From: Lachnospiraceae bacterium
GTDB lineage: Bacteria > Bacillota > Clostridia > Lachnospirales > Lachnospiraceae
DNA length: 32,440 nt
Direction of reading: 5' to 3'
Assembly: GCA_017448245.1 (NCBI GenBank)
Contig: JAFSLV010000028.1
Coordinates: 1 to 32,440 of the forward strand
Below are positions 1 through 8,372 of the stretch, one piece after another. Position numbers and translations under genes: made by a program. The notes beneath the pieces were generated by a model. It did no database searches. It was not told where the DNA came from and saw only the letters and a program-made list of their open reading frames with translations. Each line of letters opens with the position of its first letter. Positions within the stretch are counted from its first letter, which is position 1.

Positions 1-1279
1 AGGATGCCTCCGTGATCTTGGCCATGGCGTCAATCACGTGCGCCATGTGCTCGGCGCCCTCGTCCGTCGATGCCTTGACTTCTCTTGCGACACGCGCGCC
101 GTTCTCCACCGATTCGGAAAGGAGCTTGGTCTGTTCGACAACCGTCGTCACGGAAGCCGTCAGCTCCTGCACGGAAGCGGACTGGTCGGTCGCGCCTTCC
201 GCAAGGTCCTGTGCGCCGCGTGACATATTGGTCGCACCCTCGTTAACCTGGGTCGAAGCGTTTTTGATATTGCCCATCGTTCCTGCAAGCGAAGCACGGA
301 ATTTGCGGATCTCCTGCGCGACCGGAAGGAAGTCTCCGATGTAGCAGTCGGGATTGCGGGACCCGTGTATGAGATCGCCGCCGCCGAGTCTCGACATGAC
401 ATCCTGCAGGTCTTCGACGATACCCGCGAGGGTCGAGGACATATTGCGCATGCTGTTTGCCATGCTGCCAAGCTCATCATCCGAGGTATACTCGATATCG
501 ACGTGGAGATTGCCCTTGGCCATCTCGTCAGCCGCCGCGCTGATCTCGGTGACCGGCTGCTTGACGGAGGCGGTCAGCATGATCGCCGCACGGATTAAGA
601 AGGTGATCGCCAGTGCCGCCACAAAGACCGCAACGATGATCAGCAGTACGGTGATATTACGCGCCAGCACCCACATATCGTCCGCCATCTGCACGCTCTC
701 CTCGGAAATGTCTTCCACCAGAGCGATATAGGAGCTCATCACCGGTTCAAAGGTCTCTTCAAAATACTGATAGATTTCGTGTTCGTCGGCAACGCCCTCG
801 GTGATCAGCGTGATCATGGGCCGTCCGACATTGTGCACCTCATCGGAGAGTCTGCGCAGATTCTCCAGATCCTCCTTGTCGGTATAAACGGCCGCCAGAT
901 TTTCCATGTGCTCGTCCGCTTCCGACATGTTATCGGAGGCGAGCTGTGTATGCTCCGCCTTGTCCTCCTGGTGCTCCTCGGCGATCGCCCACAGCACCTC
1001 CGCCTGTACCTGCACGGAATGGAAGCGCACCTCGCCGGCCTGCTCGACCGATTCGAGATACTGTGCGTGCATCGTCCGCATACCGATGAACTCCATGGCG
1101 ATGATCACAAACATCGCTACCGCCGCGATGCCCATGATGATAAGCAGACGCATAAAGGTGAAGGTAAATTTCTTCTCCACATCCATGTGCTTGAGCTTTG
1201 CGAGGCTGAGTCCGAGAAACGAACTGTTGGGGTTGACATTCTGACCGATGGATCTCTTTGCTTTCTTTTCCTTTGCCAT
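1..1279 (-). CDS. Methyl-accepting chemotaxis protein (C-terminus outside window)
   Basis: A membrane chemoreceptor that passes ligand signals to CheA/CheW. Reading from the ATG at 1279, 426 residues are visible and the frame is still open at base 1. The order is a basic cytoplasmic N-terminus (about 1-38), TM1 (about 41-64), an extracellular helical domain of about 140 residues, TM2 (about 209-229), a HAMP linker (about 231-285), and the start of the long signalling coiled coil (recurrent E/Q/A heptads, a run typical of MCPsignal). The hairpin tip that contacts CheA lies beyond the window. A strong AAGGAGG ribosome site lies 7 bases before the ATG. The sensor domain is short and helical, like four-helix-bundle sensors; no ligand can be named. 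A SigD-type promoter lies upstream, so it is probably expressed with flagellar genes. Family certain, ligand unknown. Confidence 0.95.
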   Translation of the reverse strand, partial: MAKEKKAKRSIGQNVNPNSSFLGLSLAKLKHMDVEKKFTFTFMRLLIIMGIAAVAMFVIIAMEFIGMRTMHAQYLESVEQAGEVRFHSVQVQAEVLWAIAEEHQEDKAEHTQLASDNMSEADEHMENLAAVYTDKEDLENLRRLSDEVHNVGRPMITLITEGVADEHEIYQYFEETFEPVMSSYIALVEDISEESVQMADDMWVLARNITVLLIIVAVFVAALAITFLIRAAIMLTASVKQPVTEISAAADEMAKGNLHVDIEYTSDDELGSMANSMRNMSSTLAGIVEDLQDVMSRLGGGDLIHGSRNPDCYIGDFLPVAQEIRKFRASLAGTMGNIKNASTQVNEGATNMSRGAQDLAEGATDQSASVQELTASVTTVVEQTKLLSESVENGARVAREVKASTDEGAEHMAHVIDAMAKITEAS

Positions 1280-1359
1280 AGCTGTGCATCCTCCTTACCG
1301 ATGTCCTGCCAAAAAAATGTGCGAGCATAAGTGACCGGGTTGACCGGCAATCGCTATGT

Positions 1360-1387
1360 ATATCGGCGCCCCGTGTGATATTGTTTA
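1360..1387 (-). promoter_or_regulatory. Putative SigD/sigma-28 (flagellar) promoter for the chemoreceptor
   Basis: On the minus strand TAAA (1384-1387) is followed by 16 bases and then a full GCCGATAT (1360-1367). The SigD/FliA consensus is TAAA-N15-GCCGATAT, so only the spacer is one base longer. The predicted transcript starts near 1353 and would have a leader of about 74 bases. It sits in the gap between ligA and the chemoreceptor, where a flagellar-regulon promoter is expected. Confidence 0.75.
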
Positions 1388-1436
1388 GCAATTTGTGTGA
1401 ATTATTAGAAAAAAACTGACAACAACGTGAAAAATG

Positions 1437-3629
1437 TTATGAATCTTCACCTATGCGAAGAAAATGTGCCGCGGATAAAAACTCTTCTTCCGTGATCACC
1501 GGAATCCCGAGTTCCTTTGCTTTTTTATTCTTGCCCGATGTCGAGGCTGCGTCGTTGTTGATCAGCGCCGTCGTTTTTTTCGACACGCTCCCCGCGACCT
1601 TTCCCCCGTGCGCCTCGATCAAATCGACCAGCTCTTCGCGGTTTTTAAAATGCCTCAGATCGCCCGTCACGACATAGGTCCGCCCGGACAGAGGGTCCGA
1701 CGGTGCGCCTGATGTGCCTTCTCCGGGTACGTACACCCCCTCCGTCGGGACGCCGCCCTGTCCCTCCGCGCCCGCCGTCTCCATCCGCACGCCGGCCGCC
1801 CGGAGCGCATCGAGCATCTCTCTGTGCGCCGCGTCGCGAAAATACGCGGCGATCGCCCCTGCCGTGATCTCCCCGATGTCCTCCACCTGTGTAAGCTCCT
1901 GAACGGATGCGGTTGAGAGCGCGTCGATCGAACGGAAATGACGCATCAGGGTCCTTGCGCTTGTCCTGCCGACATTGGCAATCGCAAGCCCGCACAGCAG
2001 CCGCCACGGCTCGTTTTGCGCGGACGCTTCGATCATCTTCAGAAGCTTGTCCGTATTTTTATCCTTGCCGATCAGCCCCTTTTCCACCAGCTCGTCTCTA
2101 TACCTATATAACGTATATATATCTGCGATATTGCGTATATAACCCTCTTTGATCAGCGCCGTCACGTACTCCGCGCCAAAGCCCTTGATGTCCATCGCGT
2201 CACGGGAGACAAAGTGGATGATGCGGCGCACGAGTTTGGCGGGGCAGTCCGGATTGGAACAGTACAGATCGACGCCGTCCTTTTCGTTTTGTACCGCGCC
2301 TCCGCAGACGGGGCAGGCGGAAGGGATCCGGAAGATCCCGTGTTCCTTGCGATACGCCTCCATCCGCGACGCGTGCGCGGCGATCTCTGCAATGCCTTCC
2401 TCCTCCGTCCTTACGTTGCCGTCCGTCACCGTTCCCCTGATCTTGGGAATGATCTCGCCGGACTTATAGACCAGCACCGTCTTTCCGATGCCGATGCCGA
2501 GCCGGTCGATAAAGTCCTGATTATGCAGCGTCGCGCGGGAGACGGTTGTTCCGCACAGACGGATCGGCGTAAAGACCGCGGTCGGATTGATGCGTCCCGT
2601 CATGCCGACCGTCAGCTCGATGCCGGTGATCCGAGCTTCCTTTTCCTCCGGCGGATACTTGTACGCGATATGGCCCGCGCTGTATTTCGAACCCGCGGGA
2701 AAATCGGCGCGGTAGGACACCCGGTCGATTTTGACCACCGCACCGTCGATATCATAAGGAAGCTCCCCCCTGCGCGCACCGATGGTATCGATGGCATGCA
2801 GCACCTCATCCGCCGTGTTGCACACGATATGCGGCGCGATGCGAAAGCCCTCCTCCCCGGCCAAAAGCGTGAGCGCCTGCGCATGCGAGCGCATCAGCGT
2901 ATCGTCCGACGCACGCTGCACATTGTGCACGAAAAAGGACAGTCCGCGTTCCCCGGTCACCGCGGAGTCCAGGATCCTGAGCGTCCCCGCCGCACAGTTG
3001 CGCGGATTGGCAAAGATCTTTTTGCCTCGCGCTTCCTGCAGGGCATTGGTCCTTTCAAAATCCTCGTGCGTCATATAGACCTCGCCGCGCACCTCGAGAC
3101 TGTCATACGCTTTCTTCAGGGACAGCGGAACGCCGGAAACGACCCTGGCGTTCACGGTCACATCCTCTCCCGTAAAACCGTCGCCGCGCGTTTCCGCCAT
3201 CACAAGCTTTCCTTTTTCATACCGCAGACTCATGGACAGACCGTCGATTTTTTCCTCGACGCAAAAGACGGCATCCGGATGCTTTGTCAGCACTTCGTGC
3301 ACCCAGTCCGCAACTTCCTCCCTGGTAAAAACGTCCTCGATGGACAGCATCGGCACATCATGCGTAACCGTCACGCCCGCCGTTCGTTTCTTTTTCCGTT
3401 CCGTATCCGCTTCTTCTTCCTGCGCCGCGGGCGTGACACGCGCGGAAGCCCCGACGATCCGCGTCGGAGAGTCCGCACTCACCCATTCGGGATGCGCGCG
3501 CTCGATTTCCTTTAAGCGCAACATCAAACGGTCATACTCGTAATCGCTGATCTCGGGCTCGTCCTCATCGTAGTATTTTTTCATGTGACGGCGGATTTCG
3601 GCAACCAGCGCCTGATATTCTTCCCTCAT
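1437..3629 (-). CDS. ligA: NAD-dependent DNA ligase LigA
   Basis: Seals nicks in DNA using NAD+, in replication and repair. The protein has 730 residues, against about 670 for typical LigA. Order: Ia domain (YDEDEPEISDYEYD, about 20-33), adenylation domain with the nucleotide-acceptor lysine K127 in EEKIDG, OB fold, four-cysteine zinc finger (CPVCGG ... YCSNPDCPAK), helix-hairpin-helix repeats, and a C-terminal BRCT domain (about 650-725, starting LSGRTYVVTGDL). The extra length comes mainly from a charged insert of about 20 residues (roughly 64-86) between Ia and the adenylation domain, and from a Gly/Glu-rich linker before BRCT. The start has GAGGA seven bases upstream. It is the last gene of the minus-strand run, 42 bases after the CDF transporter. 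Identity is secure. Confidence 0.98.
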   Translation of the reverse strand: MREEYQALVAEIRRHMKKYYDEDEPEISDYEYDRLMLRLKEIERAHPEWVSADSPTRIVGASARVTPAAQEEEADTERKKKRTAGVTVTHDVPMLSIEDVFTREEVADWVHEVLTKHPDAVFCVEEKIDGLSMSLRYEKGKLVMAETRGDGFTGEDVTVNARVVSGVPLSLKKAYDSLEVRGEVYMTHEDFERTNALQEARGKKIFANPRNCAAGTLRILDSAVTGERGLSFFVHNVQRASDDTLMRSHAQALTLLAGEEGFRIAPHIVCNTADEVLHAIDTIGARRGELPYDIDGAVVKIDRVSYRADFPAGSKYSAGHIAYKYPPEEKEARITGIELTVGMTGRINPTAVFTPIRLCGTTVSRATLHNQDFIDRLGIGIGKTVLVYKSGEIIPKIRGTVTDGNVRTEEEGIAEIAAHASRMEAYRKEHGIFRIPSACPVCGGAVQNEKDGVDLYCSNPDCPAKLVRRIIHFVSRDAMDIKGFGAEYVTALIKEGYIRNIADIYTLYRYRDELVEKGLIGKDKNTDKLLKMIEASAQNEPWRLLCGLAIANVGRTSARTLMRHFRSIDALSTASVQELTQVEDIGEITAGAIAAYFRDAAHREMLDALRAAGVRMETAGAEGQGGVPTEGVYVPGEGTSGAPSDPLSGRTYVVTGDLRHFKNREELVDLIEAHGGKVAGSVSKKTTALINNDAASTSGKNKKAKELGIPVITEEEFLSAAHFLRIGEDS

Positions 3630-3671
3630 GATGTCCTCACCTGTCTGATCCGCGTGTCCCTGCGGCGCGTT

Positions 3672-4850
3672 TCAGAATTCGTTAAAGCTCTGTGTATCAA
3701 ATACAATATCCAGCACGTATTTCGCATCCTCGCGATCGAGCACCTGCTGCAGACTCTTTTCAATCTCCTCTTCCGTCACGCGGCAGTCCGCGGGGCGCAC
3801 CAGATCAAAAGAAATGCGCGTCGTTTCGCCGTTTCGTCCGATCCGGAAATCATGGAGCTGCATGCGCGCATCCATCCGGGAAAGGAGCTTGTCGATCATC
3901 CGGTGCAGATGATTCTGCTCCGGGTCGTCGGTGACCACAGGGTCGTGGTGGATGAGCAGCTGGATATGATCCTCCTCGCGGATCCTGCGCTCGATTCTGT
4001 CGATCAGCTCATGGGCGGCCAGTGCGTCCTCCCTCGCGTCGGTCTCGACATGCACGGTCGCAAAGCGCTGTCCCGGTCCGTAATCATGCACCATCAGATC
4101 ATGGATCCCCAGCACGCGCGGATCGCTCTTCAGGATCTTTTCCGATAAAAGATGCACGGTTTCCGGATCGGCGTTTTCGCCGAGCAGGGGCGAGATCGTT
4201 TCGCGCGCGATCTGGATACAGCTCAGAATGATCAGCACCGAAACGAGCAGACCCGCAAAGCCGTCGATATACACACCGGTCATATACTCGATGAGTGCGG
4301 CAGCCAATACCGCCCCCGTCGTCAGCACGTCGTTGCGCGCATCCTTACCCGCGGCCCTGAGCGATGTAGAGGCAATCCTGTCTCCCGTCTTTTTATAAAA
4401 GAAGAAGAGCCACATCTTTACCGCCATGGACAACAACAGCACCGGCACCATCAGCATCCCGAAGGAGGTCTCCTGCGGCACGAGAATCTTGCGGAGACTC
4501 GTCATCGCAAATTGGGAGCCGACCACCAGAATCAGACCCGCCACCGCAAGTCCGGAGATGTATTCGAATCTCGCGTGACCGTACGGATGCTCCTTGTCCG
4601 GGGGCTTGGCGGCGATCGCAAAACCCGCGAGCGCGATCACGCCCGACGCGATATCCGACAGATTGTTAAACGCATCCGCGGTGATCGAAACGGAACGCGA
4701 CACAATGCCGATCACGAGCTTCATGGCAAAGAGCAGCAGATTGCATACGATCCCGACGACGCCGGCGAGCTTGCCGACGGCGGTGCGCACGGCGGGATTT
4801 GTTGTCTCCTCTGTATTCCCGATCAATGTGCGCAACAAAAAATCCGTCAT
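3672..4850 (-). CDS. Cation diffusion facilitator (CDF) family metal exporter
   Basis: A proton-coupled divalent metal exporter of the inner membrane; 392 residues. Visible: TM1 (about 29-50), TM2 with DAFNNLSD (59-66), the family signature HPYGHARFEY (88-97), TM3/TM4 (about 98-150), TM5-TM6 (about 170-215), and a cytoplasmic domain with the CDF dimer motif (GIHDLMVHDYGPG). It is longer than the usual 290-300 residues because of a C-terminal extension of about 100 residues. In TM5 the position that is His in zinc exporters such as YiiP appears as Asp (DARND), a substitution linked to Mn/Fe-type rather than Zn-type CDFs; this selectivity is inference. The start is 3 bases past the rnz stop, with GAGG 8 bases upstream. 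Family certain, metal uncertain. Confidence 0.93.
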   Translation of the reverse strand: MTDFLLRTLIGNTEETTNPAVRTAVGKLAGVVGIVCNLLLFAMKLVIGIVSRSVSITADAFNNLSDIASGVIALAGFAIAAKPPDKEHPYGHARFEYISGLAVAGLILVVGSQFAMTSLRKILVPQETSFGMLMVPVLLLSMAVKMWLFFFYKKTGDRIASTSLRAAGKDARNDVLTTGAVLAAALIEYMTGVYIDGFAGLLVSVLIILSCIQIARETISPLLGENADPETVHLLSEKILKSDPRVLGIHDLMVHDYGPGQRFATVHVETDAREDALAAHELIDRIERRIREEDHIQLLIHHDPVVTDDPEQNHLHRMIDKLLSRMDARMQLHDFRIGRNGETTRISFDLVRPADCRVTEEEIEKSLQQVLDREDAKYVLDIVFDTQSFNEF

Positions 4851-4853
4851 CCG

Positions 4854-5789
4854 TTATGCCTCGTCGTCTTCATATCTGAGTGTCAGGGTCCGTAAGTCCC
4901 TTGCCGTGACCGTGCGCGGAAAGATCTTTTTTACCGCGGGGAAAAATTCCGACGGGTTGGCCATCGAGGGCGAATAGTGCGTCAGCCACATCTCCTTCGG
5001 CTGCGCCTTCTTTGCGATCTGCGCGGCCTCCGACATCATCATGTGCATGTGCTCTTTGGCCTTTGCTTTCTTTTCTTCCTCGCCGTACATCCCTTCGCAG
5101 ATAAAAAGATCCGCCCCCTTCGCGTTTTCCGTGATGGAATCGCAGGGCCTCGTGTCCGTCGTGTAGGTGATGCGCAGTCCCTTCCTGGGCTTTCCGAGCA
5201 CCATGTCGGGTGTAAAGGAACGTCCTTCTGTGTCCGTCACCGTCTCTCCCTTCTGGAGTCTGTTCCACAGCCGCTGCTCAATGCCGAGCGCCCTCGCGGC
5301 ATCCACGTCAAAGCGTCCGATGCGCGCAAGATCAAAACGATATCCGTAGCAGGTCATGTTGTGCCGCACCTTAAATGCTGTCACGGCCAGCAGCGGCATG
5401 ATCTCCTTATCCATCATGATCGTTTCCTGCGCATCTGTAAGCTCATGAAAATGTAACTCAAAAGGAAGGCGCGGCGTGATGACGGTGAGCGACTCCACGA
5501 CTCTTTTGAGCCCCTTTGGTCCGATCATCAAAACGGGCTCCGTGCGGTCGGCGTTGCCCATCGACAGCAGCATGCCGGGCAGACCGGAAATATGATCCGC
5601 GTGAAAATGCGTGATACAGATAACAGCGATCTGTGCGGGAGACCAGCCGCGTTTTTTCATCGCGATCTGTGTGGCCTCGCCGCAGTCTGTCAGGATCGCC
5701 GACCCGTGATAGCGCAGCATCAGCGAGGTCAGAAAACGGTTCGGCAGAGGCATCATTCCGCCCGTGCCGAGCAGACATACATCAATCAT
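4854..5789 (-). CDS. rnz: Ribonuclease Z
   Basis: A metallo-beta-lactamase fold endonuclease that trims the 3' trailer of tRNA precursors. At 311 residues it has the normal length of the bacterial short form. The zinc motif HFHADH is at 61-66; further metal or catalytic residues are visible at RHNMTC (about 140), DTRPCDS (about 216) and the C-terminal LTHYSPS. The flexible substrate arm (GKPRKGLR region, about 200) is present. The start overlaps the rimI stop as ATGA, and AGAGGA lies 7 bases upstream. It sits directly after tsaE, tsaB and rimI, so a block of tRNA/ribosome maturation genes is co-transcribed. Confidence 0.95.
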   Translation of the reverse strand: MIDVCLLGTGGMMPLPNRFLTSLMLRYHGSAILTDCGEATQIAMKKRGWSPAQIAVICITHFHADHISGLPGMLLSMGNADRTEPVLMIGPKGLKRVVESLTVITPRLPFELHFHELTDAQETIMMDKEIMPLLAVTAFKVRHNMTCYGYRFDLARIGRFDVDAARALGIEQRLWNRLQKGETVTDTEGRSFTPDMVLGKPRKGLRITYTTDTRPCDSITENAKGADLFICEGMYGEEEKKAKAKEHMHMMMSEAAQIAKKAQPKEMWLTHYSPSMANPSEFFPAVKKIFPRTVTARDLRTLTLRYEDDEA

Positions 5790-6319
5790 GAAACATCCTC
5801 TTTCAATTCTTTTTTCCGGTAGATGACGGCATCCTCCGCCGGCCCGGTATAATAACGCGGACGGATTCCCTCGTTTTCAAATCCGAGCGCTTCATACAGC
5901 ATACGCGCCGCCGTGTTGGAAATCCGGACCTCCAGTGTATATTCCGATGCATCGTGTTGTTCATACGCAAGGCGCATGGCCTCTTCGATCAGCGCGCGCG
6001 CGATCCCCTGCCCGCGGTACGCGGGTTCCACGCAGATATTGTCGATACTGCCCTCGCCCGCGACGGTTGTGAGCACGATATATCCCGCAATCGCGGATGC
6101 GTCTTCCGTATCCTTCCTATCTTCCGTTGTCCCGGATATCGGCCGCGCGCTCCCGCGTGCCACAAGAAAAACGGTGTCGGGATGCACGGACGCGTCGAAG
6201 AGCACCCGGTACGACCAGGGATCCCCGGGAAAGCATGCTTTTTCGATTGTTTCGATCACCGCCAGATCCTCTTCCCGAACCGGACGGATTCCGGTGATCT
6301 CCCCCTCTTTGACGGTCAT
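5786..6319 (-). CDS. rimI: Ribosomal protein bS18 N-alanine acetyltransferase RimI (GNAT family)
   Basis: A GNAT-fold N-acetyltransferase of 177 residues. The acceptor named for the family is the N-terminal Ala of ribosomal protein S18. Visible features: N-terminal strand and helix with ETIEKACFPGDPWS, the acetyl-CoA pyrophosphate loop PAYRGQGIARALIEEA, and the C-terminal NTAARMLYEALGFENEGIRPRYY typical of RimI. A short hydrophilic insert rich in T, E, D and K (about residues 57-73) is unusual. The chosen ATG (6319) overlaps the tsaB stop as ATGA; the same frame is open upstream into tsaB but that part is antisense-like and has no ribosome site. The SD is very weak (A-rich), suggesting translational coupling to tsaB. 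The tsaB-rimI order is the classic arrangement. Confidence 0.92.
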   Translation of the reverse strand: MTVKEGEITGIRPVREEDLAVIETIEKACFPGDPWSYRVLFDASVHPDTVFLVARGSARPISGTTEDRKDTEDASAIAGYIVLTTVAGEGSIDNICVEPAYRGQGIARALIEEAMRLAYEQHDASEYTLEVRISNTAARMLYEALGFENEGIRPRYYTGPAEDAVIYRKKELKEDVS

Positions 6320-7101
6320 GTTGTTTCTTTTTCTTTTTTTTCTCTCATGCGTTCCGCCTGGCTCTTGCGCAGATAGTCCGGCGCAAAATCCCTTGCGTTT
6401 GTCACGCGCCCCTCGTCCGCATACAAAAAGGCCAGCGCGCACACGCTCTCCGCGCTCTGAAGGTCCATGTGAAAGGGCACGATCCGGAACGGCGTTTTGC
6501 AATGTGTGCGGATCAGCTCCTCATACACCGGCACGCCGTCCCCGAGAAACTGCATCCTGAAAAGACGCCCGTCCGCGCTCCTTGCGGATGCTGCCTGTTG
6601 TCCGCACAGATCCAGATATTCCTTTACGTCATACGCACCCGCCGGTACGACCTCGCGCATTCCGTTTTCTTCAAACACATACGCCGCGGCATATACCTGA
6701 GTGCGCCTCGCATCCATCATCGGACACACAAGGCCGTCCGCGCCCTCCATCCGGTACGCGATCGCTGCAAGCGTCGGCACGGCGATCAACGGCTTATCCT
6801 GTGCAAAGGCAAGTCCCTTTGCGCACGAGGCGCCGATCCTCAGCCCCGTAAAAGAACCCGGTCCCGAAGTCACCGCAATATAATCCGCTTCTTCGATCCC
6901 GACACGCGAAAGATGACACATCGCATCCAGCATCGGCATCAGCGTCTCCGAATGCGTCAGTCCCGACTGCAGGCGGAAGCCCGCGATGAGCCGGGGGTTT
7001 TGCCCGTCCTCTCTTTTAGCAAGTGCGCAGGACGCAACGGGACCCGAAGTGTCGATGCCCAGAATCGTGCATGCTGTTTTTTTCGTTCCCTTATCCGTCA
7101 T
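6316..7101 (-). CDS. tsaB: tRNA t6A37 threonylcarbamoyl-transfer complex subunit TsaB
   Basis: An ASKHA-fold protein of 261 residues that dimerises with TsaD and supports t6A formation at A37 of ANN-decoding tRNAs. Visible: N-terminal ILGIDTSG, the family signature VTSGPGSFTGLRIG (about 91-104), PMMDARR (about 145) and the C-terminal PDYLRKSQAE. The start at 7101 is chosen because ATGA overlaps the tsaE stop and gives the usual N-terminus; an upstream in-frame extension lies inside tsaE and was discarded. Near the 3' end eight consecutive A residues precede the stop (see the slippery-site entry). TsaD itself is not in this window. Confidence 0.95.
   Translation of the reverse strand: MTDKGTKKTACTILGIDTSGPVASCALAKREDGQNPRLIAGFRLQSGLTHSETLMPMLDAMCHLSRVGIEEADYIAVTSGPGSFTGLRIGASCAKGLAFAQDKPLIAVPTLAAIAYRMEGADGLVCPMMDARRTQVYAAAYVFEENGMREVVPAGAYDVKEYLDLCGQQAASARSADGRLFRMQFLGDGVPVYEELIRTHCKTPFRIVPFHMDLQSAESVCALAFLYADEGRVTNARDFAPDYLRKSQAERMREKKEKETT
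6334..6341 (-). other. A8 tract forming a -1 slippery heptamer between tsaB and rimI
   Basis: The tsaB codons GAA AAA AAA GAA contain A AAA AAA in the X XXY YYZ register of -1 slippery sites. The -1 frame is exactly the rimI frame and has no stop between the tract and the rimI ATG (6319). A ribosome or polymerase slip would therefore yield a continuous TsaB-RimI protein of about 438 residues. A purine-rich AGGCGG lies about 12 bases upstream of the tract. No strong downstream stem was found by eye. Confidence 0.35.
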
Positions 7102-7532
7102 GGGATGTCCGTTCCGTCCACCGTGATTTTTCGCACATCGGGATCCGCGTTTTCCGTGCGGTCGATCCGGATGCGCACCGCAGACGGTGGCAACAGTTCT
7201 TCGATCAGCTCCGCCCATTCGATGAGCACAACGCCATCTCCCTCGATGTATTCGTCAAAGCCCGTCTCGTCCATCTCCGAACCGTCGCCGATCCGGTATA
7301 CATCAAAATGATAAAAGGGAAGCCTTCCTTCGTCATATACCTGCAGGATCGTAAATGTCGGACTGCTGACGATGCCTTCGATGCCGAGACCTCTTGCCAC
7401 GCCCCTGGCAAAGACGCTTTTGCCCGCGCCCAGATCTCCCGTAAGCGCAAACACGGTCCCTGCCCGCGCGGCGGCGCCGGCCCTTTTTCCCAGTGCAAAG
7501 GTTTCTTCTTCGTTTTTTGTCACGTATTCCAT
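7098..7532 (-). CDS. tsaE: tRNA t6A biosynthesis ATPase TsaE
   Basis: A small P-loop ATPase of 144 residues that resets the TsaB-TsaD complex during t6A synthesis. Walker A GDLGAGKS is at 32-39, switch region SSPTFTILQVY at about 61-71, FYHFDVYRI at about 78-86, and the ELIEWAE-like segment (VLIEWAEL) at about 110-117. Length is normal. The start at 7532 is one base after the stop of the ABC permease, and no good SD is present, so it is probably coupled to the upstream gene. A 5' in-frame extension to 7601 lies wholly inside the permease and was rejected. Confidence 0.95.
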   Translation of the reverse strand: MEYVTKNEEETFALGKRAGAAARAGTVFALTGDLGAGKSVFARGVARGLGIEGIVSSPTFTILQVYDEGRLPFYHFDVYRIGDGSEMDETGFDEYIEGDGVVLIEWAELIEELLPPSAVRIRIDRTENADPDVRKITVDGTDIP

Positions 7533-7533
7533 C

Positions 7534-8358
7534 TTATTCGAGATCGAGATCCTTTTCCATTCGATGCACGGACAGCCACCAGAATACGGCACTCTCCGCA
7601 ATCGTCATGACCAGTGCGAGGACGGATGTCATGAGCATCATGCCGAGACCCTGCTGCACCGAGGTCATGTCTTTTCCGATCATCGATACGACAGAGGTCA
7701 CCTGGTTGATCATGCCGACCGCGAAATTCAGCGCAAAATACATGACGATCGCGCCGATGACGCGGTGCTTTTTAAAGAGCTGTCCGAGCGTCACCGCACA
7801 GTTGAGACGGATGACGCTTGCAAAGGGTGAGACCAGAAACGTGATGAGCGCAACGATCATCATACCGTTTACCGTTCCCTGTGCGCCGGAAAACAGATAG
7901 CGCATCTCCCTGGTCAGCATGTCGATGGCGGATCGGAACAGGCTGCTCAGATCCGTGATATTGCTGACCACAATCATGACGCACAGATAGTCCACGAGAT
8001 AAAAGAGAAGGATCCAGACTCCGCTCACAATCACATGCGACGCAAAGAACTGATTCTTTGTCACCGGCAGCGAGTGATAGAGATATCCCTGGTCGCTGAA
8101 GGACTCCCTGTAAAACCGCACCGGCATGATGATGGTCATCACCGTATTGGCGGCAACCATATAGATCACATACAGCACCAGAAAGATCACGATAAAGATG
8201 CGGACGATCGTCGGCGCCGTAAAACGCATGGTGCTCTCGCTCATCAATACCCTGACCTGCAGTGCGGCAATCAGTGTCAGTACAATTGCGACACCCGCCA
8301 TGATCAGGGGGATGCGCCAGCTGTTACGAATCTGCTGTACCAGTATTTTTCCAAACAT
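7534..8358 (-). CDS. ABC transporter permease, ABC-2 type
   Basis: An integral membrane protein of 274 residues with about six hydrophobic helices (roughly 15-36, 50-77, 105-130, 165-185, 200-225, 240-265). It has a large polar loop after TM2 (RFYRESFSDQGYLYHSLPVTKNQ) that is characteristic of Firmicute ABC-2 permeases paired with a single ATPase. It starts 14 bases after the ATPase stop and is followed one base later by tsaE. It probably forms an exporter with the upstream ATPase. The substrate is unknown; peptide antibiotics or lipids are common for the class but nothing here identifies one. Confidence 0.88.
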   Translation of the reverse strand: MFGKILVQQIRNSWRIPLIMAGVAIVLTLIAALQVRVLMSESTMRFTAPTIVRIFIVIFLVLYVIYMVAANTVMTIIMPVRFYRESFSDQGYLYHSLPVTKNQFFASHVIVSGVWILLFYLVDYLCVMIVVSNITDLSSLFRSAIDMLTREMRYLFSGAQGTVNGMMIVALITFLVSPFASVIRLNCAVTLGQLFKKHRVIGAIVMYFALNFAVGMINQVTSVVSMIGKDMTSVQQGLGMMLMTSVLALVMTIAESAVFWWLSVHRMEKDLDLE

Positions 8359-8372
8359 GCTTGTCTCCCCCC

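Noticed and set aside
1390-1436. An intrinsic terminator after ligA (T7 tract on the minus strand)
   Set aside because: The T-tract is present but only a 4-5 bp, poorly placed stem precedes it.
2214-3515. A 433-codon plus-strand open frame inside ligA
   Set aside because: It is antisense to LigA with low-complexity basic composition; ligA carries all catalytic motifs.
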